Assembly (NCBI RefSeq): GCF_032854445.1 | Contig: NC_088302.1 | Span: 8,863,338-8,927,337, forward strand | Origin: Liolophura sinensis | Lineage: Eukaryota; Mollusca; Polyplacophora; Chitonida; Chitonidae | Length of the DNA stretch: 64,000 nucleotides | Direction of reading: 5' to 3' | Shown here: piece after piece, positions 28,801 through 37,539 of the stretch | Numbering within the stretch: position 1 is the stretch's first letter | Layout of the letters: each line of letters begins with the position of its first letter | Made by a program: the position numbers and the translations under genes | Notes under the pieces: model-generated | Database searches by the model: none | What the model was told of the DNA's origin: nothing | What the model saw: the letters and a program-made list of their open reading frames with translations, nothing else

Positions 28801-31800
28801 CTGATCTTACATCTATTAAAGGCTGTAGCCAAACCAACAAGACAAATGGATCATGTAGAGCACACTTCATACTGAACAGTACGATGACAACATCGTAAAT
28901 ATTGCCAGCAGTAAAAAGATGGCCCAAGAGATGTAGTGAAGTTTCAAGTGGGTTCTAAGGCTTATGAGAAGTCTAATTATGGTTTTCAAACCCTTGCCCC
29001 TTTACTGTGTCTTAAACATTTTGCCTATAAAATGTTGTTGGTTTTTTTTTTGTTTTTTTTCACTATTAACACATTATAACATGCTGTCTTTCATTTGAAT
29101 AAGCTTAAAGACATATCTTCACACACATACTTCATTGAATGCGGGGAATGTTAGTTACACATAAGCTTCTTTCCTAATAAGTCAACAGAACATATCAGAT
29201 GCAGGGCTCAGTTTCGTTAAATTTGGCCAGAATTCAATTTCCTCTAACGACACTTTATTAGAATCCGATTTCAGATTTCTGTATTATTCAAATTGTTCCT
29301 TAATCCCTTTTCTCTGGGCAAATATTATTAAAGTGATATGAAACCTGTAAGTTAGCTGTATCAGAGATAAATACTTAATTCTTCAGGCAGGTACAGATGT
29401 TAATAATCATAACCCCTGCAGATGTCTGACTTACCCCCGTAGGAGCCCTGTTTGATGCAGTGATTCAGGAGAATGGTTGTGGAGTATGGGTCTGGGAAAA
29501 GGCCATACTCATGCTGAAATTAAAACATGACAAAACTCAAGTGGGAAGCTCAAGCAGATATTCCAGGATCTTTGTACATATAAAAAACATAGCACTACTA
29601 ACGTCACAGGCAACTGTAACCCTTACCTGAGCATAAGGCTAGTTTCTGAGAGTTCGTGTCTGAACTATTCTGTTCTATCACAGCCTAATTACATGAATTT
29701 TGCAATGCTACAATGCGTTTTACACACATGTACTAAAGTACTAAATATGGATGACCATGATTTTAAACAATTCAGAGCCAACAAGACCCACACCACTACC
29801 CACACCACTGCCCACGCCCATGCAACTGCCCAAGCCCAAGCCACTTCCCAGGCCACTTCCCAGGCCACTACCCACGCCAATTCCTACGCCACTACCCACG
29901 CCACTTCCCACGCCATTTCCCACGCCACTTCCCACATCACCACCCATGCCACTACCCACATCCTACAGAATCTCCACAAATGACTCCTTACAATTATAAA
30001 CTTAAAATTCAAAAATCTGGACACATGTTTTTGATATTTTCATTGTTCTTAGACAGATGAGGTTTATTTGGAAGGTAGAATTATTTTAGTATTTTATAAC
30101 CTTTATTTGCTTATAGAAATGTGCTTTTTGGGTCAATTTTAGATAAAATACAGAACATGTATTTGATATGTTACTGGTGTGGGTAGTAGGTGGGATGGGA
30201 TATAAAATATGGCTGGCAATATGATGTCATTCACCATGTTTTGTATGAATGTGGCGTAGTGTCATGGGGCTTACCATGCATAGAGTGCCAGGGATTTGAA
30301 CCACTGATATCTGGGTTTGGTGTCCACGCTTTTACCATAAGACTAAAGGGTAATTCTCTCCAGGCTAGAGGTATAGCAGATAGTGCTTATATATCACCCT
30401 GTTACAATAACTCACCTTGTTTTGTATGATGTCTAACAGCTGCTCTGTCTGTCCCATGTCAATGAGGCCACGCACAATGGCATATGTGGAAGAGGCTAGC
30501 ATGTTTAAACCATTTGGAGATCTACGAAACCTTAAAAATGAATAATATCACCATATAGCTGTGAAAAGCCAAAATATGAATAATATCACCACATAGCTGT
30601 GAAAAGCCAAAAAATGAATAATATCACCACATAGCTGTGAAAAGCCAAAAAATGAATAATATCACCATATAGCTGTGAAAAGCCAAAAAATGAATAATAT
30701 CACCACATAGCTGTGAAAAGCCAAAAAATGAATAATATCACCATATAGCTGTGAAAAGCCAAAAAATGAATAATATCACCATATAGCTGTGAAAAGCCAA
30801 AATATGAATAATATCACCACACAGCTGTAAAAAGCCAAAAAATGAATAATATCACCACATAGCTGTGAAAAGCCAAAAAATGAATAATATCGCCACATAG
30901 CTGTGAAAAAGCCAGTTTTCCATGGAAGTGATTGGTACACTTCAGCAAGCAGCAAACATGACTTCGAAAAATAACTAACCTGGGGGTAATTTCACAATTT
31001 TAATTTCTTCTACATATAACTTATGTAATCCCTGACATTGTCTACAAGTATTTATTTATTTATTTATTTATTTGATTGGTGTTTTACGCCATACTCAAGA
31101 ATATTTCACTTATACGACGACGGCCAGCATTATGGTGGGTGTAAGCCAGGCAGAGCCCGGTGGGAACCCAAGACCATCCGCTGGTTGATGACAGACCTTC
31201 CCACGTACAGCTGGACTTTGTACAGCTCGACGGGTGTCTACAAGTATGTAATAATGTAACATTAATGTGACATAATTTAAGAGTAAAGTTATAAAAAATA
31301 AATCTACTGTTTTCACTGGAATTGTCATTTAAGCAAAATATTAAAATGTCTTATGTTAAATTATATAAATTTTAGACAAATTCAAAAGTATTTGAATTTT
31401 AAGTTTTTTGAACTTACTTGTGCAGAACATCTGCAATGTAATCCAACTGATTTGGTTCAGCATCTGTGATTCTGTTTGACATCTAAAATCAAACAAATTT
31501 TAAATCACAACAAAATTTAGCACGCAATTTATTCACATCACAATAAATTCACCATTTACCACATACATCATCAAATACATCTACAACATGAAACCAAAAA
31601 TTGTAAGCAATAACACTGCTGTCAATCAAAATCTTTCCACAGTGAATCATAAACTGTCACACTGTAGTTATGGCTCTCGTTTGTCCATCAAACTGGGCAG
31701 TTAGGGCAGAGAACATGCATTAACATATACATCTCAGTGAAGTGTGTTAGAACTTGTAGTTTTCTCTGTTACCAAGGAAAACCTAAATAGAAACAGATAA

Positions 31801-34800
31801 ATTAGATACTTTCCATGAATAATAACAGAAATATAGCTTACAATATCTATGTCAATGGGACTTGCATTCCCTGTTTTCTCCAGGTTTTCTCGCAACACAA
31901 CTGTGAAATTCACTTTAAAACAGAAGACAAAGAAAACAGTTTTAATAAATTTTTGATTCAAATGTTAATCTATTGTCAGTGATATAATGCCAAAATGTAC
32001 TACAAGTACATGCCATTTACTTTGCAATCCAAAGATTACCACTGCCTTAATGTCTGGGGTTGCATATCTAATGAAAACATTATCGTTTATTTTCTTTCTC
32101 AACAGCTAGATGGCTAATATTAACTTTTATTTCGAAACAAAAGAACAAAGAATGCTTTTACATGTCAGTAGATGTCTGGATGTTTCCCCACTAGGTGTAC
32201 TGTACATGTCTAAATGTTTCTCCACTCCCTGTACAGTACATGCCTGGATGTTTCCCCACTCCCTGCACAATACATGTCTAGATGTTTCCCCACTCCCTGC
32301 ACAATACATGTCTGGAAGTTTCCCCATTCCCTGTACAGTACATGCCTGGATGTTCCCCACTCCCTGCACAATACATATCTGGATGTTTCCCCACACCCTG
32401 TACGGTACATGTCTGGATGTTTCCCCACTCCATGTCTGGAAGTTTCCCCACTCGTTGTACAGTACATACCTGTATGTTTCCCCACTCCCTATACAGTATA
32501 TGTCTGGATGTTTCCCCACTCCCTGTACAGTATATGTCTGGATGTTTCCCCACACCCTGTACAGTACATGTCTGGATGTTTCCCCACTCCATGTCTGGAA
32601 GTTTCCCCACTCGGTGTACAGTACATACCTGTATGTTTCCCCACTCCGTATACAGTATATGTCTGGATGTTTCCCCACTCCCTGTACAGTATATGTCTGG
32701 ATGTTTCCCCACTCCCTGTACAGTATATGTCTGGATGTTTCCCCACTCCCTATACAGTATATGTCTGGATGTTTCCCCACTCCCTGTACAGTATATGTCT
32801 GGATGTTTCCCCACTCCCTGTACAATACGCCTGGATGTTTCCCCACTACCTGCACAGTACATGTCTGGATGTTTCCCCACTCCATATCTGGGGGTTTCCC
32901 CACTCGGTGTACAATACATGACTGTATGTTTCCACATTCAGTGTACAGTACATGTCTGGATGCTTCCCCACTCCCTGTACAGTACATGTCTGGATGTTTC
33001 CCCACTCCCTGTACAGTATATGTCTGGATGTTTCCCCACACCCTGTACAGTACATGTCTGGATGTTTCCCCACTCCATGTCTGGAAGTTTCCCCACTTGG
33101 TGTACAATACATGACTGTATGTTTCCCCACTCTCTGTCCAGTATATGTCTGGATGTTTCTCCACTCCCTGTACAGTACATGTCTGGATGTTTCCGCATTC
33201 GCTGTACAGTACATGTCTGGATCTTTCCCTACACCATGTCCGGAAGTTTCCCCACTCGGTGTACAGTACATGTTTCCCCACTCACTGTAATCCTCCACAT
33301 TTTGTAAACTGGGGCCCTGCAATCGCTTCCGCCATGCTTCTGTACAAGAATAACTCTCTGAAAGGAAGTACCGACGTCCTGTAATAAGAAAAAGAATACT
33401 TTATTTGTACATTTTAGTTTGAAAAAAAAGTGTTGCTCATGTTAAATGTATAGCTTCTGACGTGGTTTGGCACTGGTCACAGCATCATGGGAGATGTGGT
33501 AGGGTCATAATGTAATGGTAATACACACAGATAGGGTGAAGTGAATTTCTCCATACAGCCTTATTACATAGGTGATGGATGTATGGTCTTCAGTGGTGTT
33601 CTGCAGTCAACCAGTGAGTGGAAAAATACATTTCTTCAAGACACACATTCACATATTTTTCAATGCAATGGAAATACATGGCACTCTTAGCAATGTGGTT
33701 AAAAGGAGGCTTTGCCTATAGTGTATGGACACATGCTCTCACTGTTGTGAGATAGATAGTTTTCAACTACGAATAAAAGACATGGCGGTTTGACTGTGTC
33801 AAGTCAGAACTATAAAACAATGTTACTTTGAGATATTGTATAGGTCTTGGTCCAACTGACAAATAGTCTGAATTTTCTGACAAGAACTTGCAGCAGATAT
33901 TATCTGTGGTAGGCCTGATGACATACTGCAGTATTGGTCAGAAGTCGCTTTATTTAAAATCCTTGTGAGTTTCAAAACAAAGTTGTTTACACTAAATTAC
34001 ACCCCCCCCCCCCCCATCCCCCATAAGGCAGTTGTAAGGACTAGACTTGTCCTTTTGGTAGTCAATGAGTGCCTTCTCAGATGCTCATTGTGAAAAACTA
34101 AATTGACGCCACTTTACCATGTAATAGCAACCCCTACTTCCCTCAAATTCCCCACCATATCTTCTTGCTTCACCTACATCCAAGACCTTACGGTCATTCA
34201 CCTACCCATTGAAAACACCTACACTCCTTTCACACTTGTCTTGTACCTGCCAATGTGTATGCACGGACCACTTATGTCACACACAATGGAATTCTTAAAA
34301 CTCTTAAATGGAGCGACTTCTGACTAGAACAGCAGCATACCATCGGTGAGCCAGGCTTACCTCAATATCTGCTGAGAGATCTACTCAGGAAATTCAGACT
34401 AACTCACCAATTGTTATTTGACAGAGTGAGTGAGTGCTTGTGGTTTAAGAACGTACATAACAATTTTTTGGTCATATAACGACGAAGGAATCCTTAGAGC
34501 ACATGTAATGTATCTTCTTGTTGCAGGACAGATTTCCACCGCTCTTTTATCAAGTGCTATTTCACTGAGACAACCGAAGGGAAGTAAGCCGCTCCACCCA
34601 AGCCACTATACTGATAGAGGTCAACCAGTCGTTGTATTATCCCCTTAATGCTGAATGGGATGTGAGGAAAATACAACTTCCTCCCTTAAGGTCTTAGGAA
34701 TGACCTGACCCAGGATAACCATGGATCTACCATCTACCACAGCAGGCGTTTTATCAACTGTGCTCTTCATTTGACAGAACACATGTACCAGTCTACACAC

Positions 34801-35306
34801 ACAACGTGTTGTCCTGAATTCAGCCACTCGTAAGCATTATAGCATTTTACTTACCACTTGGTTATTACACCAGTTTTTACTGACATGTGCTGGGCATTTA
34901 GTTCTAGATGTGAACGTGCCTGGTACTGGTGTTGTTGTTGTTGTTTCACATCACAATGTATCGCATGCAGTGTGGACCACTGATCTTTATTGACATGATT
35001 AATACAACAAAACACAAACATAAAGATACATAGCGTTCTATAATTTTTTTGTGAACTCTTATGATGCCAAACATCCAACATCATCTGAGTGCTACCCAGA
35101 ACGACGACATCCTTGCATCGTTGTTGTTACGCTCCACACGTGGGGGATATTTGATTTTGACAGGTGCTACAGATTTTTGGAAAATTTCTGCATAACTTAC
35201 CTTGATGACTGATTTTTTGTTTCAGGCATCGGCTTGGATGTAATAGCCGTCCAATGGAAAACGCGTGACGTAAATACCTGCGACATAAGGCAGGTGTGAC
35301 ACTCAT
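25433..35306 (-). CDS. MRPS27: Mitochondrial small ribosomal subunit protein mS27 (complete, 10 exons)
   Basis: Pentatricopeptide-like protein of the mitochondrial small ribosomal subunit; it acts in the matrix in mitochondrial translation. CDS exons in order: 35201-35306, 33286-33378, 31842-31900, 31418-31482, 30416-30530, 29435-29513, 28460-28614, 27660-27899, 27069-27218, 25433-25834. The phases join without error to 487 codons; human mS27 is about 414, the excess lying in acidic linkers and the C-terminus. Matches to what I recall of human mS27: [10 protein letters not shown] after the presequence, [48 protein letters not shown] and YLDQFKVL near the end. The start gives a basic, acid-free presequence ([19 protein letters not shown]). 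The gene is convergent with fibrillin and has no operon-like partner. Confidence 0.93.
25895..26125 (-). mobile_element. Strongly diverged SINE-like repeat
   Basis: TATTTATTTAACTGTTGTTT, CTTATGATGGCAGTCA and CCATCGAGGCCCC follow the outline of family A in reverse, but many parts differ. Confidence 0.4.
27069..27218 (-). CDS. MRPS27: MRPS27 exon 9
   Basis: 50 codons, [20 protein letters not shown] to [14 protein letters not shown], phase 0-0, donor gtatgt. Corresponds to the linker before the C-terminal helices. Confidence 0.92.
27660..27899 (-). CDS. MRPS27: MRPS27 exon 8
   Basis: 80 codons: [59 protein letters not shown]. This is the most family-typical part (helical repeat core). Phase 0-0. 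Confidence 0.94.
27955..28142 (-). mobile_element. SINE family A copy in MRPS27 intron
   Basis: (TTTA)n tail, GATTGGTGTTTTAATCCATA, CTCAAGAATATTTCACATAT and GAAAGCCAGCATGAGCTGGG; lacks the tRNA head. Confidence 0.85.
28460..28614 (-). CDS. MRPS27: MRPS27 exon 7
   Basis: [34 protein letters not shown], then an acidic run ending EEEEE. The donor GTTTGT is weaker than the others but gives phase 0 and joins directly to EDWIPV. Reading on instead ends at TAA about 76 bases later. Confidence 0.85.
28665..28860. mobile_element. Dispersed repeat family C copy
   Basis: TTATTTGACTGGGGGCAATA, TTTTACAGGTGGAGGAAAGC, GTAAACAACTGCCTTTCC, GGTACC and GTAGCCAAACCAACAAG. Partly shared with 24530-24625. Confidence 0.4.
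29435..29513 (-). CDS. MRPS27: MRPS27 exon 6
   Basis: [26 protein letters not shown], a PPR-like helix pair; closely follows the human pattern xxYGIFPDxFTxNLLMDxFIKK as I recall it. Phase 0 to 1. Confidence 0.93.
29784..29962 (-). repeat. 12-bp GC-rich tandem repeat in MRPS27 intron
   Basis: About 15 degenerate copies of CCACTACCCACG on the plus strand. On the transcribed (sense) strand of MRPS27 this is a series of GGG and GG runs, able in principle to form G-quadruplexes. Apparent Thr/His and Gly/Val ORFs are artefacts. Confidence 0.9.
30416..30530 (-). CDS. MRPS27: MRPS27 exon 5
   Basis: [38 protein letters not shown]; helical repeat. Its acceptor CATTTTTAAG is the edge of a 39-bp tandem repeat. 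Phase 2 to 0. Confidence 0.93.
30533..30912 (-). repeat. 39-bp minisatellite abutting a splice acceptor
   Basis: About 9.7 copies of AATGAATAATATCACCATAT plus AGCTGTGAAAAGCCAAAAA. On the sense (minus) strand each unit has the pyrimidine-rich TTTTTTGGCTTTTCACAG, a good cryptic 3' splice site. Confidence 0.96.
31050..31232 (-). mobile_element. SINE family A copy in MRPS27 intron
   Basis: (TTTA)n tail, GATTGGTGTTTTACGCCATA, GACGGCCAGCATTATGGTGG, GACAGACCTTCCCACGTACA; tRNA head truncated. Confidence 0.88.
31418..31482 (-). CDS. MRPS27: MRPS27 exon 4
   Basis: [22 protein letters not shown]; phase 0 to 2, donor gtaagt. The Met is internal, not a start. Confidence 0.9.
31842..31900 (-). CDS. MRPS27: MRPS27 exon 3
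   Basis: [19 protein letters not shown] after a split codon; 59 nt, phase 1 to 0. Too short to be found as an ORF but required to link exons 2 and 4. Confidence 0.87.
32160..33296 (-). repeat. 34-bp minisatellite (about 33 copies) abutting a splice donor
   Basis: Unit on the plus strand: TGTCTGGATGTTTCCCCACT plus CCCTGTACAGTACA; TGTACAGTACA is a small palindrome. Because 34 is 3n+1, three units rotate through all frames and both strands stay open, making decoy ORFs of 219-384 codons. The end at 33286 is the exon 2 donor of MRPS27. Confidence 0.97.
33286..33378 (-). CDS. MRPS27: MRPS27 exon 2
   Basis: [20 protein letters not shown] then [10 protein letters not shown]; 93 nt, phase 1-1. The donor GTGAGTGGGGAAACAT is itself a repeat-like unit. 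Confidence 0.9.
34424..34775 (-). mobile_element. SINE family B copy in MRPS27 intron 1
   Basis: GAGTGAGTGAGTGCTTGTGG, CTTCTTGTTGCAGGACAGAT, GTCAACCAGTCGTTGTATTA and a decayed tRNA-like head on the minus strand. Confidence 0.8.
35201..35306 (-). CDS. MRPS27: MRPS27 exon 1 (start codon and presequence)
   Basis: [35 protein letters not shown] then a split Gly codon. Many Arg/Lys/His and no acidic residue, as expected for mitochondrial import. AAAAATGA context at the start; donor gtaagt, phase 1, joining exactly to exon 2. Confidence 0.88.
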
Positions 35307-35879
35307 TTTTCTCTTCTTAGCTTGCCACTGCTCTCGATAATTGGACGTGAAATAAGATGTCGACTAATCCAGAAATTGTTAGAAGGGGAGGTAAGACGTG
35401 GACTATCGACATGACTTATCTCCCTTTGTTCTGCATACCCACAGAATTCGAAATATGATTTCGATTCCAAAAGAAGTACCATACAACTAGTGGCCTCAGA
35501 CAGCATGACGCTTTACAAAATAGATGTTGGTTTGCATGGTATCAGTAAATTAGAGCCAATATCTTCCGGTTTAATTTACACCAGAAGCCAAGTATTTTTT
35601 TTTTTTGATGAAAATCCTTACGGCTGCGTTACCATTTCGTCGTTGAAACATTTTTCCTATAAAGATAATTTCGTTTGTCAAATAACAATTCCTTTAAAAA
35701 CAATAATTTCATTGTTAAAAAACATTCATTTGTAAAGAAATAATTTCTTATATGTATTTATTTGATTGTTGTTTATTCTATACAATGTTCACATAATCAC
35801 TTATACCATAGCGGATTTTTGTGTGGAGGATAGCGAAGTGCCCGTGCAGAATTACGAAAGAGTGGTGCCATTATGAAAA

Positions 35880-36010
35880 AAAAGTCAGTAGTTAAACGGT
35901 CGAAATTTCTACTTTTGTCCCAAAATTTTGAAATTTTTTGAAGTTATTTTTCATATAAATTTCGACTTTCTTTACTCGAAATATCAACTTTTATCCCGAG
36001 AAATGTGGGA
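35880..36010. repeat. CGAAATTT-rich degenerate repeat
   Basis: Alternating GTCGAAATTTCTACTTTTGT, TTCGACTTTCTTTACTCGAA style units. A similar stretch in inverted sense is at 37440-37530. Confidence 0.5.
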
Positions 36011-36399
36011 AGACGCAGTTTGTGTGTAACATCTGTATTCTAATTTTAATGCCTTTGCCCGGATAATTGATCGATTTTGTATAGGCCTACAGAGATCAAC
36101 ATGAAGGAAATCTGTGTAAGGTTTTCAAATATTCGTTTCAGTGTAGGCCTGCTCATTGGTATTATCACTCCCTTTATTATGTAATATTATGCATTTTATT
36201 TCAATAAGGCACATTTATAAGACATATTGACGATTATTGAAATAGTTTTTAAATGATTATACAGGTATGAAGAAAATTAACTACCGGTGTACTAAATCAT
36301 TCCAAGATTACATAGCAAAGATTTTAACGACGGAAGTAACTGAATCAGTCAACCAAATGAAATCTCTTTACATGTATAATTTTCACTAATACTTTTTAT

Positions 36400-36960
36400 T
36401 AGTCGAAAAAGAGACATCGTACTGAATTGAAATTTTGTACATGGCTTCCCCATGACAAGTTATAGATCAAGTTCGAGTTTTGAACTGGACAAATTATGAC
36501 CGTTTTCGTCCACACATCTTTCTGGACATTTTTCAACACGGATCATATAGCTTTACCAGAGAGAGTTACAGAATCAGCTCGAGTTTCGAGTCTAATTTGG
36601 GCAAAACTGTGGACGTTAGTTTTGATCCAAACGATTCCTGGGATTTGTTTGAATAACGGTTCATTGTAATAAATCAAAACATTGTCCATGCCACAAATCA
36701 TTCTGGAGAGGCGGCCACTTTTTTTTTTTTTTTTTTTTGCTTTTTAAAACGATCCTTTGGAATGACTCTTGGTACATGGTTTTACTACAACGAGTTACAG
36801 ATCAAGTTCGAGTTCTCAGAGTGAACAAATCAGAATATGTTTTGTCCAAACACTTTTTCGGAACATTTTTGAAAACGTTTCATGGAGATGAATTCAAACA
36901 AGGCTTTGAAAATACATGCACAGTCCCATACGCACGACCAGTCGTTATGTGGGGAATCTA
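36400..36960. repeat. Degenerate dispersed tandem repeat
   Basis: Three diverged units share GGTACATGGYTTTACYA.., AGTTACAGATCAAGTTCGAG and a GACAAATTATGACCG..TTTCGTCCA block. No coding frame is supported. Confidence 0.5.
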
Positions 36961-37129
36961 TGTGTTGAACAGACATTCGTATACTAGCCGTCAACCATTA
37001 AGGACGTTCCAGGTCAATATTTGCCAGGCCAGTTCCCAAAACGACGTATAACACAAACCACCAAAGAGCTAAGGAAGCATATAAAGTACCAAAGAGAAGC
37101 AGTCGACAGTTTCTATTGATGTTGGAAAG

Positions 37130-37275
37130 ACGCAAGGGTAAACCCACGACCATCCGCAGGTTTCGTTCCTGGCAGAACTTCTCACTTAAGGTCGGAGGGC
37201 TGGACATCAACTCATGCACAGCCAGCACATTGGTAAGAAACTCCTAGATCATTGTGCACGCTAACCGCCTCGGCC
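37130..37275 (-). mobile_element. SINE family A fragment
   Basis: AAACCCACGACCATCCGCAG, then GCTAACCGCCTCGGCCACAG, the reversed tRNA-like head. Confidence 0.75.
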
Positions 37276-37304
37276 ACAGAGTCGTCTGTGTGAAGCAGCA
37301 CTAG

Positions 37305-37432
37305 ATAAAAGAGAGGTGGAAGTCCGTCCTGCGACAAGGAGGCACATTACATACACCCTAAGGTTTCCTTCGTCGTCATATGACTGAAAAATTGTTGAGT
37401 ACGACGTTAAACCCCAGGTACCCACTCACTCT
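37305..37432 (+). mobile_element. SINE family B fragment, opposite orientation
   Basis: GTCCGTCCTGCGACAAGGAG, CCTTCGTCGTCATATGACTG and ACGTTAAACCCCAGGTACCC. It follows the family A fragment directly, making a composite of two SINE remnants. Confidence 0.75.
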
Positions 37433-37539
37433 CGCACAAACTCGAAGTTATGACATCAGAAAGTCGAAAAATTGACACAAAAAGTGGAAAATTTTAGAAA
37501 ATAAAAATCAGTATTTCAACTTGTCCCCACCCCAATACT

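Noticed and set aside
29689-29999. Thr/His- or Gly/Val-rich proteins of 60-96 codons
   Set aside because: Translation of the 12-bp repeat inside an MRPS27 intron.
30533-30912. CRISPR-like array
   Set aside because: Units are contiguous with no unique spacers, in a eukaryotic intron.
32110-33322. Six overlapping ORFs of 158-384 codons on both strands
   Set aside because: All lie in the 34-bp minisatellite; a 3n+1 unit without stops leaves every frame open. They are within an MRPS27 intron.
34851-35084. 77-codon minus-strand ORF ending at a GTAAGT donor as MRPS27 exon 1
   Set aside because: Its phase does not join exon 2 (which needs phase 1), and it has no presequence character. The exon at 35201-35306 fits exactly.
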